64,000 nucleotides of DNA from Clostridium omnivorum (lineage in GTDB: Bacteria > Bacillota > Clostridia > Clostridiales > Clostridiaceae), in assembly GCF_026012015.1 (NCBI RefSeq), contig NZ_BRXR01000001.1, positions 900,001-964,000 of the forward strand, written 5' to 3'. Shown piece after piece: positions 37,370 through 45,737 of the stretch (its first letter is position 1; each line of letters opens with the position of its first letter). The notes under the pieces are model-generated. The model searched no databases, was not told where the DNA came from, and saw nothing but the letters and a program-made list of their open reading frames with translations. The translations under genes and the position numbers were made by a program.

Positions 37370-37846
37370 ATGAAAATTGTATTAGGTTCAGACAAATCCG
37401 GATTTCCACTTAAGGAGGCAATTAAGAAGTATCTTACTGAAAAAGGTCATGACATAGTAGATGTAGGTACTCAAGACATGGAGCACGGTATGCCATACTT
37501 TAAAGTAGCTCCTTTGGCAGCAGAACTTGTAGCAAGCAAAGAATGCGAAAAGGGAATTTTAATATGCGGTACTGGAATGGGAATGGCAATAGTAGCAAAT
37601 AAATTCCCTGGCATATATGCATCAGTTGTAGAAAGTGTATATGGTGCAAAAATGTGCAGAGCAATAAATAATGCTAACATTCTTACTATGGGAGGATGGA
37701 TTATCGCTGAAAACATGGGAATAGAAATGGTAAACGCCTTCCTAGAAACTGAATTTACCCAAGACCTTGAAGAATGGAGAAAAGATTTTTTAAAGAACGC
37801 TTATAAGGAAGTAGGCCAAATTGAAGATAATATTTTCAATAAATAA
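37370..37846 (+). CDS. sqwI: RpiB/LacAB family isomerase, likely 4-deoxy-4-sulfoerythrose isomerase
   Basis: A 158-residue RpiB-fold isomerase. In the sulfo-transketolase pathway the RpiB-like enzyme SqwI converts 4-deoxy-4-sulfoerythrose to its ketose. The proton-transfer Cys motif GILICGTGMGM is intact, but the usual CDHAGF start is SDKSGF and the ring-opening His segment (RxHNDAN) is RAINNAN, so the substrate is not a normal ribose phosphate. An in-frame ATG at 37355 contains the ribosome site (GGAGG); 37370 is the start. First gene of a three-gene plus-strand operon. Confidence 0.8.
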   Translation: MKIVLGSDKSGFPLKEAIKKYLTEKGHDIVDVGTQDMEHGMPYFKVAPLAAELVASKECEKGILICGTGMGMAIVANKFPGIYASVVESVYGAKMCRAINNANILTMGGWIIAENMGIEMVNAFLETEFTQDLEEWRKDFLKNAYKEVGQIEDNIFNK

Positions 37847-37864
37847 TTTGGACGAGGTGATAAA

Positions 37865-38983
37865 ATGAATTGGAATTACTCACAACCTGTTAAAATAATC
37901 TTTGGAAACAATAAAATAGAAGAGCTTCATGATATTTTTAACAGCTTAGGTCTAAAAAAAGGTATTCTAATATGCGATCCTATTTTTAAGAGTAATGGGT
38001 TAATGGACAAAATATTAGATTTTTCAGCTGGTCTTTTAGTAGAAACATTTTATGACATCACTCCAAATCCTACAGTGGACAGTGTAGATTCCTGTGCAGC
38101 AATAATGAGAGAAAAAAATATTGAGTTTGCTGTTGCACTAGGCGGAGGAAGTTCCTTAGACTGTGCAAAAGCTGCATGTTCAGTTTGCAAAACCCCTTAC
38201 TCCATAGCAGATTTTCACAGCGGCAGCAAAAGGCTTGGCAGTGAACACATACCACTTATAGCTATACCTACTACCTCTGGAACAGGAAGCGAGGTTACTC
38301 CTGTTGCAGTTTTATCAAACCCTCACAGTGGAGTAAAAGCACCCCTTGTAAGTGATAACTTTTTTCCAAGCCACGCAATAATTGACCCAGCTCTAACCTT
38401 GACTGTTCCTGCACAAGTAACCGCTTCTACAGGTATGGATGTTCTATCTCATGCTCTAGAGGCATTTTGGAGTTTAAACCATCAGCCTATCTGTGATGCT
38501 TTAGCATTACATGCTGCCAAATTGGTGTTTAAATATCTGCCTATTGCCTATGCTGATGGAAGCAACCTAGAAGCTAGGGAAAAAATGAGTGAAGCTTCAT
38601 TAATAGCTGGTCTAGCCTTTGGATTACCAAAAACAGCTGGTTCACATGCTTGCTCCTTCCCTTTGACCAACCTTTATCACATTCCCCACGGAGAAGCTTG
38701 TGCCTTCACTCTTGATGCTTTTACAAAAATAAATGCTGAAGCAGAAGATGGCAGACTACATGAATTTGCAAGAGCAGCAGGCTTTGAAAATGCTTATAAA
38801 ATGGCGGATACCATATCAGAAATGAAGAAAGCCATGAAACTTAAAATCACACTCAAAGACGCAGGAATTCCAGAGGATAATCTTGAGGAACTATCGAGAC
38901 TAAGCCAGCATCCAAACATGTTAAATAACCCTGTAAAAATGAATGTAGAAAGTATTTTAAAAATGTATGAAAGCTTAATATAA
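37865..38983 (+). CDS. sqwF: Iron-containing alcohol dehydrogenase, likely sulfoacetaldehyde reductase
   Basis: A 372-residue group III metal-dependent alcohol dehydrogenase with NAD-binding GGGSSLDCAKA, IPTTSGTGSEVT and the metal-binding His region (GMDVLSHALEAFWS; LYHIPHGEACAFTL). In the sulfo-TK pathway SqwF of this family reduces sulfoacetaldehyde to isethionate; in sulfo-TAL an SLA reductase makes DHPS. The neighbours (transketolase, RpiB-like isomerase) favour isethionate. Translated 18 nt after the isomerase with a GAGGTG site. Confidence 0.8.
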   Translation: MNWNYSQPVKIIFGNNKIEELHDIFNSLGLKKGILICDPIFKSNGLMDKILDFSAGLLVETFYDITPNPTVDSVDSCAAIMREKNIEFAVALGGGSSLDCAKAACSVCKTPYSIADFHSGSKRLGSEHIPLIAIPTTSGTGSEVTPVAVLSNPHSGVKAPLVSDNFFPSHAIIDPALTLTVPAQVTASTGMDVLSHALEAFWSLNHQPICDALALHAAKLVFKYLPIAYADGSNLEAREKMSEASLIAGLAFGLPKTAGSHACSFPLTNLYHIPHGEACAFTLDAFTKINAEAEDGRLHEFARAAGFENAYKMADTISEMKKAMKLKITLKDAGIPEDNLEELSRLSQHPNMLNNPVKMNVESILKMYESLI

Positions 38984-39001
38984 TAATAGGAGATTAATAT
39001 A

Positions 39002-39739
39002 ATGGTTGATCTTAATATAGTTCAGTTCCTTTTATTTGGGGTGGTAGTGCTTGCCACCCATTTTCTAGAAGGAATAACGGGCTTTGGCTGTACTGCCCTT
39101 GCCCTTCCTTTTGGAATAATGATTGTAGGAATTAAACTCTCTGTACCAACCTTAATAATCCTTGCATGGATCTTAGCACTATATATTGTTATTATTGACT
39201 TTAAAAATATAGTTTGGAAGGAATATATAAGGATTGTAACCTTTGTTGGTATTGGACTTCCTATAGGAATGCTAATCTACTCTTACCTGCCTGAAACATT
39301 ACTAAAAAAATTGTTAGGTGGCTTTATGATACTAGTAGCCTTAAGAGGTTTGTATCTTTCACTAGGCGGAACTTCAAAACTAAAATTAAATCCTATTGTA
39401 CTTAATATTATTTTATTTGTTGGCGGAATAGTACATGGAGCATTTGGTACTGGAGGGCCTTTTATAATAATATATGCAGCAAACGCCATTCCAAAAAAAA
39501 GTAACTTTAGAGCTACTCTATGCACCCTATGGTTTACCTTGAATAGTATTATAATAGTTAAAAACTTCGCTTCTCACGCAATGACTAGAAATGTATTTAT
39601 GCTGCTACTGGTATCTATACCATTCCTACTAGCAGGAATGGTACTAGGCAATAAAGCTCATAATAAAGTAGATGATAAACTATTCACCATTCTAGTTTAC
39701 GCAGTACTTTTACTTTCAGGAATATTTATGTTTCTATAA
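39002..39739 (+). CDS. TauE/SafE family sulfonate exporter
   Basis: A 245-residue membrane protein with 7-8 predicted helices and the two TauE/SafE motifs (LEGITGFGCTALALPFGI near the start and GIVHGAFGTGGPFIIIY in the second half). Proteins of this family export sulfite, sulfoacetate or the sulfonate end product of sulfoglycolysis. Its place after the reductase gene suggests export of isethionate (or DHPS). Same operon, 18-nt gap, AGGAG site. Confidence 0.85.
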   Translation: MVDLNIVQFLLFGVVVLATHFLEGITGFGCTALALPFGIMIVGIKLSVPTLIILAWILALYIVIIDFKNIVWKEYIRIVTFVGIGLPIGMLIYSYLPETLLKKLLGGFMILVALRGLYLSLGGTSKLKLNPIVLNIILFVGGIVHGAFGTGGPFIIIYAANAIPKKSNFRATLCTLWFTLNSIIIVKNFASHAMTRNVFMLLLVSIPFLLAGMVLGNKAHNKVDDKLFTILVYAVLLLSGIFMFL

Positions 39740-39743
39740 AATT

Positions 39744-39773
39744 AAGGACGGTTCTTCTAAAAGAACCGTCCTT
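39744..39773. terminator. Bidirectional terminator between convergent exporter and transketolase genes
   Basis: AAGGACGGTTCTT and AAGAACCGTCCTT with a 4-nt loop, T-rich on both sides. Confidence 0.85.
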
Positions 39774-39786
39774 TTACTTATCTATA

Positions 39787-40728
39787 TTATCTCTTTTTAG
39801 CAACAACTTCTTTTGCTGCATTTGCAATATCCTGTGCTGTCATCTTATATTTTTTCTTTAAGTAATCCATCATTGCAACTTCGCCAAAGTGATCCTGTAC
39901 TCCAATAGCCTTAAGTGGCACTGGGCATTCTTCTATAAGCACCTCTGCAACTGCTGCCTTAAGTCCTCCAACTACATTATGATTTTCACAAGTAACTACT
40001 GCACCTGTCTTTTTAGCTGAGGCTACTATGGTTTCTCTGTCTATTGGCTTTATAGTATGGATGTTAATTACTTCAGCGTCTATTCCTTCTGACTTTAAAA
40101 TTTCTACCGCATCTAAAGCTTCTTTTACCATTATACCAGTTGCAAATAATGTGACATCTTTTCCTTCTTTAATGACATCAGCTTTGAAAAGATTGAACTC
40201 ATAATTCTCATGGAATACTATTGGAGCTGCTTTTCTAAATAACCTTATATAAACTGGACCATCATGCTCAATAATTTGTGGAAGCGCCTTTTTAAGCTGC
40301 ACAGCATCTACAGGCTCAAATATTGTCATTGTAGGTATACTTCTTAATACTCCCATATCTTCCATGCTCATATGAGTACCGCCGTTTAATTCTGCGGTTA
40401 TTCCTGGGTCTGAACCGATTATTTTTACATTTCTTTTTGCATAAGCTATTGATATAGTAATTTGATCACAAATTCTTCTTGTAGCAAAAGGAGTAAAAGA
40501 TCCAATGAAAGGTATAAAACCGTAAGAAGCCATACCTGCTGCTACAGCTGCCATATTTTGTTCTGCAATACCAACATCAAATGCTCTTTCTGGAAACTTA
40601 TCTCTTAAACTTAGTGTACCATTTGCTCTTGCTAAATCTGAATCTATAACAACAATTCTCTCATCCTTTTCCATTATCTTTCCTAATTCATCAGCAAGTA
40701 CTTGTCTTACTTCAATATTGCTATTCAT
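39787..40728 (-). CDS. sqwH: Transketolase C-terminal subunit (sulfoglycolytic, SqwH-like)
   Basis: The C-terminal half (pyrimidine-binding and C-terminal domains) of a split transketolase, 313 residues. VGIAEQNMAAVAAGMASYG holds the catalytic Glu that activates ThDP. With the N-terminal subunit it would take two C2 units in turn from sulfofructose and sulfoerythrulose, giving sulfoacetaldehyde. AGGGGGT is 7 nt before the ATG at 40728; the ATG at 40734 is only 1-2 nt from it. Six nt separate it from the N-terminal subunit. Confidence 0.85.
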   Translation of the reverse strand: MNSNIEVRQVLADELGKIMEKDERIVVIDSDLARANGTLSLRDKFPERAFDVGIAEQNMAAVAAGMASYGFIPFIGSFTPFATRRICDQITISIAYAKRNVKIIGSDPGITAELNGGTHMSMEDMGVLRSIPTMTIFEPVDAVQLKKALPQIIEHDGPVYIRLFRKAAPIVFHENYEFNLFKADVIKEGKDVTLFATGIMVKEALDAVEILKSEGIDAEVINIHTIKPIDRETIVASAKKTGAVVTCENHNVVGGLKAAVAEVLIEECPVPLKAIGVQDHFGEVAMMDYLKKKYKMTAQDIANAAKEVVAKKR

Positions 40729-40740
40729 ATCCATTACCCC

Positions 40741-41562
40741 CTATTCTAATTCCTTGAGTGCTTGGTTTTTTTGCTCTGCACTTATTGGCATATTATGATT
40801 TTTAACTCCTGCTGCTTCTACAAAGGAAACTCCTTTTCCCTTAATTGTATTTAATATAATCATACTTGGAGCATCCTCTTGCTTTTTTGCTCTTTCTATA
40901 GCATTATAGATTTCTTCAACATCGTGGCCATTAACAGAAAAAGTATTCCAACCAAAGGCTCTCCATTTTGCTTCAACACTCTCAAGTCCCATAACTTCAT
41001 CAACAGTTCCATCTATTTGAAGTTTGTTACTATCTGTAAAAGCAATAAGATTATTAAGCTTAAAGTGAGCTGCGCTCATAGCTGCCTCCCAAACCTCACC
41101 TTCCTGACTTTCTCCATCGCCTACTATTGAATACACATAAGCATTATCCTTCTTTATTTTAGAAGCTTTTGCTATACCTACTGCACAGGATATTCCTTGT
41201 CCTAAAGATCCTGCAGTCATATCTATTCCTGGTGTTCTATTCATATCACAGTGACTTGGAAGTCTTGTTTCAGGCTTATTTAGAGTTAGCAGCCACTCTT
41301 TAGGAAAGAACCCTTTATCAGCTAAAACAGCATAGAGAGCTGGGCCTGCATGTCCTTTAGAAAGAACTAATCTATCCCTTCCCTCCATGGTCGGATTTTC
41401 CGGATTTATGTTCATAACCTTGTGGTATAGCACTACTAAGCATTCAACCACTGATAAGCACCCACCTACATGGCCTACACCTAGATTACCTATCTCATCC
41501 ATGATTAAATAACGAGTATATTTGCTCTTATCCTCTAAAAAATTTCTTTCATCAATATTCAT
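40741..41562 (-). CDS. sqwG: Transketolase N-terminal subunit (sulfoglycolytic, SqwG-like)
   Basis: The diphosphate-binding half of a split transketolase (273 residues). The ThDP/metal motif GDGESQEGEVWEAAMSAAHFKLNN is intact, as are LSKGHAGPALYAVLA and DMTAGSLGQG. Split transketolases are common in clostridia for pentose metabolism; here the place between the SQ importer and the convergent isethionate operon argues for the SQ pathway enzyme. AAAGGAGG precedes the ATG, and a TTTAATTAATATA motif lies just upstream. Confidence 0.87.
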   Translation of the reverse strand: MNIDERNFLEDKSKYTRYLIMDEIGNLGVGHVGGCLSVVECLVVLYHKVMNINPENPTMEGRDRLVLSKGHAGPALYAVLADKGFFPKEWLLTLNKPETRLPSHCDMNRTPGIDMTAGSLGQGISCAVGIAKASKIKKDNAYVYSIVGDGESQEGEVWEAAMSAAHFKLNNLIAFTDSNKLQIDGTVDEVMGLESVEAKWRAFGWNTFSVNGHDVEEIYNAIERAKKQEDAPSMIILNTIKGKGVSFVEAAGVKNHNMPISAEQKNQALKELE

Positions 41563-41637
41563 TGTGTTTTCCTCCTTTATATTAATTAAACCTTTTAACT
41601 AATCCGTGTTTAAAAAAGTGCGTTAAAGACTAGCAAC

Positions 41638-42546
41638 CTAGCCCTTAACAGCACCAGCGGTGAGACCCGATATAATTTGATCTTGGAATAATATATACCC
41701 TAATATGCTAGGTATAATACTAATAATTATAGCTGCATACATAGAAACATAGTCAGTTGTAAATTGGTTTGTAAAATATCTTATACCTATTTGCACCGTT
41801 CTTACCTCTTGTGAAGAAGTTAGAAGCATTGCATAGATAAACTCATTCCAGCAGTAAATAAATTCAAAGGTAGCTGCAGTTACTAAGCCTGTTTTAGACA
41901 TTGGTAATACAATCTTAAAAAATCTTTGAAAGAAGTTACAGCCATCCACTATACCGGCTTCTTCTAATTCGCCAGGTATATTATTCATAAATCCTCTAAC
42001 TATTGAAATCGATAGTGGAAGCCCTACTGCTGCATACACTAAAATAAGACCAAATCTTGTGTTATAAACACCAAGTTTATTTACTACTAAAAAGTAAGGT
42101 ACCATTAATGCATTTATAGGTACTAGTATACCTATAGTAAAAGTATTAAAAATTACTTCCTTACCTTTAAACTCAAATCTAGCAACTACGTAAGACGCCA
42201 TTGCTGCAACTATTATATTTAATACTGTTGCAACTAAACTAACTATAATAGAGTTCATAAAAAGTGTTGCCAGCCCTGAAACCTGAAAGGCGTTTATGTA
42301 ATTTTGAATTTGCCATTTGGCCGGAAGTGCAAAAGGATCTCCCATAAGCTCAGTGTTAGTTTTTAACGATGATATAACTAACCAAACCATTGGCACCAAT
42401 GTATATAGTAGAATGAAAATTAATACTATCCACATAAAAACTTTATAGGAAATACTTAACCTCTTAACACTACCCTCACTGCCTAGATCTTTTGTTTTTC
42501 TAATTCTAGGTTTATTAGATTTATTTAAAATCGCTTTATTTTCCAT
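41638..42546 (-). CDS. Sugar ABC transporter permease, MalG type (sulfoquinovoside importer)
   Basis: A 302-residue six-helix permease with a long cytoplasmic N-terminus (about 35 residues, rich in Lys) and EAA loop LEEAGIVDGCNFFQRFFKIVLPM. Partner of the MalF-type permease upstream. The operon has no ATPase, so a shared one is expected. Substrate is inferred from the SQ island: sulfoquinovosyl glycerol or free SQ. Confidence 0.87.
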   Translation of the reverse strand: MENKAILNKSNKPRIRKTKDLGSEGSVKRLSISYKVFMWIVLIFILLYTLVPMVWLVISSLKTNTELMGDPFALPAKWQIQNYINAFQVSGLATLFMNSIIVSLVATVLNIIVAAMASYVVARFEFKGKEVIFNTFTIGILVPINALMVPYFLVVNKLGVYNTRFGLILVYAAVGLPLSISIVRGFMNNIPGELEEAGIVDGCNFFQRFFKIVLPMSKTGLVTAATFEFIYCWNEFIYAMLLTSSQEVRTVQIGIRYFTNQFTTDYVSMYAAIIISIIPSILGYILFQDQIISGLTAGAVKG

Positions 42547-42587
42547 GCAAAGATCACCTGCCTAATATATTTTTTTAGGACCTCATT

Positions 42588-43448
42588 TTATGCCTTAAAG
42601 ACCTTTCTTACAGTTACAATAACTATTGAACCTACAAGAATTAACACAACGCCTGCTGCATTTGCAAGCCCATAGTTCATGTTACCAAACTCTTTAAAAA
42701 TATAGAGTACCATTACTGAGGTATTATTATCAGGTCCTCCATTAGTCATCAGGTATACATTTTCAAATTGTCTTAAACCATAAATTAATGCAAGAGTTAG
42801 ACAAGTAGTAATTGATCCTTTAATAAGTGGCAGAGTTATGTATAAATCCTGCTTAAATGTACTTGCTCCATCAATTTCAGCAGCTTCATAATAACTTTCT
42901 GGAATTGAAGAAATATCAGCCATAATAATTACCATAAAGTAACCTATGTAAAATAGCCAATAAATTATCATAACAGGAAATGCAGTATTCATATCTCCTA
43001 GCCAGTTTTTTTGTAAATTTCCAAGGCCTATTGCTTTTAACAAAGCATTTAAAGCACCATACTCACTGTTAAAAATAGCTAGCCACATCATAGCAAGTGC
43101 AAGTCCAGAAATTATATTAGGAAAATAGAAAATTGTTCTAAATATTTTCCAACCACGTGGTTTCTTTGATAATAACATCGCTACTATAATAGCTAGAGGA
43201 ACTTGTATGAAGCCTCCAGCTAAAGCCCAAATTACGTTGTTTTTTATGGATTTCAAGAATACATCATCAGTGAAAAGAAATTTATAATTTTTTAAGCCTA
43301 CAAATTCTCTAGCTCCAACTCCATCCCATTTTGTAAAGCTAGTAAAAGCTACGTACCCAACAGGATAAATGAAAAATGTAACAAATAACACTATGGCTGG
43401 TATAAGAAACAATGCCATTCCGATCTTATCCAACCGAGATTTTTTCAT
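42588..43448 (-). CDS. Sugar ABC transporter permease, MalF type (sulfoquinovoside importer)
   Basis: A 286-residue six-helix permease with EAA loop YYEAAEIDGASTFKQDLYITLPLI. Lies 71 nt after the binding-protein gene and 41 nt before the MalG-type permease. Start follows AAGGGGTGGGG. Confidence 0.87.
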   Translation of the reverse strand: MKKSRLDKIGMALFLIPAIVLFVTFFIYPVGYVAFTSFTKWDGVGAREFVGLKNYKFLFTDDVFLKSIKNNVIWALAGGFIQVPLAIIVAMLLSKKPRGWKIFRTIFYFPNIISGLALAMMWLAIFNSEYGALNALLKAIGLGNLQKNWLGDMNTAFPVMIIYWLFYIGYFMVIIMADISSIPESYYEAAEIDGASTFKQDLYITLPLIKGSITTCLTLALIYGLRQFENVYLMTNGGPDNNTSVMVLYIFKEFGNMNYGLANAAGVVLILVGSIVIVTVRKVFKA

Positions 43449-43519
43449 AGCCCCACCCCTTCGTCATAAGGTGCGGACAAGGAAATTCTTCCTTGTCCAC
43501 ATTTTAAATTTAATAGTTG

Positions 43520-44809
43520 CTATTTTGCATCTGCCTTTTTTAATTGATCAATAAATTGTTCTGGAGTCTTCTTCCCTGCTACTAAAGCTGATAGTGCTTG
43601 TGGAAATTCTGTACCTACAGCAGGCTTAACCATAAGTTGGAAGTGTGGAACAACATAAGGTGCCTTACTAAGCTGATCATTAATTTGACCTTGAAGCTTT
43701 TCAACATTTGAATTTGAGTCTGACTTAACAACGAACATAGCACCAGAAGCTTGTGAAAGTTTAGCTACATTATCCTTTTGAGTTAAATACTTTAAGAACT
43801 TAACTACTGCATCTTCCTTTGCTTTATCAGTTTGTTTAGCCGCACCGATTATTGACTGAACAAATCCAATATATCCACCTGCTTCACCTTTTCCGCCTTC
43901 ATATGTAGGTGCTGGTGCAACGCTAACAGAATCATACATTTTGTTAACACCTTCATTTTTAATTCTTCCAATAAACCAAGGCCCATTCATAAGCATAGCA
44001 GTTCTTTCATTAAGGAAATGTCCTGCTGCTACTGCTGCTCCAGCTCCTACAGCATCTTTTGTTGTATACTGGAACATCTTTTGCATTTCTTTAGCTGCTT
44101 CTAAAAATGCTGGATCGTTTAAACCTCTAGAATAAACATCTTTTCCACCTATAGCAACAACTAATTGAGAATACCAAAGCATAGAAGTCCATGCATTTTC
44201 ACCTGTCATTTGGGACATTGGAGTAATTCCAGCTGCTTTTAACTTATCACACATAGCGTAAAATTCTGTATAAGTTTTTGGGAATTCTTTATATCCAGCC
44301 TTTTCTAATAGTTTTCCATTGTACATTACTGGAGCAACTCCGTATTCATAAGGTATAGCCATGATCTTATTATCTTGAGTTACTTCATTTAGTGAATTTC
44401 CTACAAAATCATTTTTCCATCCATCGTTCATGTACTTAGTAAAGTCCATTAATTTCCCTGACTTCATATAAGTCTTAGCAACTTCTCCTCCCTTAAATAC
44501 GAATAAATCAGGAAGTGAGTTAGTAGCTACTGTAGTTTTCATCTTGTCTTCATAAGCATTGTAATCAGCAATTTCTTCTACAGTAATTTTAATTTTTCCT
44601 GCGTTGTCAGTATTGAACTTGTCGATAAGTTCTTTCATTGTAGGAGCTTTTGAATCCTTTCCTACCCAGAAAGATGCAAATTTAAGTTCAACTTCCTTTT
44701 GCTGTGAGGTGTTAGTGGATTGACTCTTTCCACATCCTACAAACATACCCGCAGATACAACAGCTGCTAATGAGACCGCCACGATTTTAGAAATTGTTTT
44801 TCTTTTCAT
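43520..44809 (-). CDS. ABC transporter substrate-binding lipoprotein (sulfoquinovoside importer)
   Basis: A 429-residue cluster-B binding protein with lipobox MFVGC (Cys at 26) and a Ser/Thr linker. First gene of an operon SBP-permease-permease-sqwG-sqwH. It shares only general family similarity with the binding protein at 28613. The likely ligand is sulfoquinovosyl glycerol or SQ, by context. Confidence 0.87.
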   Translation of the reverse strand: MKRKTISKIVAVSLAAVVSAGMFVGCGKSQSTNTSQQKEVELKFASFWVGKDSKAPTMKELIDKFNTDNAGKIKITVEEIADYNAYEDKMKTTVATNSLPDLFVFKGGEVAKTYMKSGKLMDFTKYMNDGWKNDFVGNSLNEVTQDNKIMAIPYEYGVAPVMYNGKLLEKAGYKEFPKTYTEFYAMCDKLKAAGITPMSQMTGENAWTSMLWYSQLVVAIGGKDVYSRGLNDPAFLEAAKEMQKMFQYTTKDAVGAGAAVAAGHFLNERTAMLMNGPWFIGRIKNEGVNKMYDSVSVAPAPTYEGGKGEAGGYIGFVQSIIGAAKQTDKAKEDAVVKFLKYLTQKDNVAKLSQASGAMFVVKSDSNSNVEKLQGQINDQLSKAPYVVPHFQLMVKPAVGTEFPQALSALVAGKKTPEQFIDQLKKADAK

Positions 44810-45302
44810 ACATTTCCCCCCAATTTTATATAACTATTTATAAAAATATATCGCCATATATAATGTCCCTAAGTTATGTTTGGTAAAGGTTTACAATGAG
44901 TTGAAAATAATTCCATTAACTGCTAAAAATATTTCAAAGCTTTCTCAAGCTATTAATTAACACGTTTAATTTATTTATATTTTCATTTTATTCCATTCTA
45001 ATAGCATTGTCAATATATTATTTTATTTCACTTTATTATTTATAGAAATCTGCAACATATTAAACAATAAATATCCAGCTTCATACATAATAACCTTTAA
45101 TTTTACAAGCTAATCACCAAGCTTTAAGGATATAGCCACATCACTAAACTGAATAATATCACAGCACACTTAGCAAAAATCAAAACTATTGAGCCATATT
45201 TAGCATATTAATTAAACAAAATAATTAATATCAATATTGCATTCACAACATGCTATGCACCTGCATATTATATACTGATATGTAAATTAGGAGTGTGGCA
45301 TT
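44810..45302. other. 493-bp AT-rich control region upstream of the SQ importer
   Basis: No coding sequence seen. It holds TTAATTAA at 44953-44960 and 45208-45215 (the latter in the 16-mer shared with the ROK control region) and an inverted sequence TTGGTAAAGGTTTACAA at 44880-44896 that resembles a CcpA cre box (centre GG instead of CG). It also separates the importer from the truncated ATPase gene. Confidence 0.4.
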
Positions 45303-45599
45303 ATGAACGGCAAAATTGTTGACGTATTTCCAGGAGGCAATACCTCCAAGGGCTTTTATTCATTTTACAGGTATATTCTAGGTCAAGATGAAGCAAGAAG
45401 AATAATCTGTATAAAAGGAGGTCCAGGAACAGGAAAATCTTCACTTATGAAGAAAATTGCAAAAACCTTCAATGAAAAGGGCTATGATATAGAAAGGCAT
45501 CACTGTTCCTCCGATAATAACTCACTAGACGGAGTCGTAATCAAAGGTTTAAATGTTGCTATACTTGATGGAACCGCACCACATGTAGCGGTATCGTAA
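45303..45599 (+). pseudogene. Truncated P-loop ATPase (PRK06851-type), 5' fragment only
   Basis: A 98-codon frame with a good start and P-loop (IICIKGGPGTGKSSLMKKIA). It resembles the first quarter of the roughly 370-residue PRK06851-like clostridial ATPases up to LDGTAPHV, where intact proteins continue with an acidic segment and a second nucleotide-binding domain. Here it ends in AVS and stop, and the following 140 nt do not code for the rest. Most likely a deletion remnant. A short functional peptide is unlikely but not excluded. Confidence 0.65.
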
Positions 45600-45651
45600 A
45601 CATAAAAACTTATAGAAGTGTTATTTTAATCATTAAATATTTTAGTGAATT

Positions 45652-45680
45652 TAAAAAAACAGGAGTTAAAACTCCTGTCT
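45652..45680 (-). terminator. Terminator after the EamA gene
   Basis: On the minus strand ACAGGAG, 6-nt loop, CTCCTGT followed by seven T. Confidence 0.75.
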
Positions 45681-45737
45681 TCATTTAAAACCTTTTACTT
45701 GATTCTTAAATTGTTGCGTATAATATTCTTTTATCCT

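Noticed and set aside
44880-44896. CcpA cre box before the SQ importer
   Set aside because: TTGGTAAAGGTTTACAA lacks the central CG and is only a partial match; kept as a note in the control region and not as a call.
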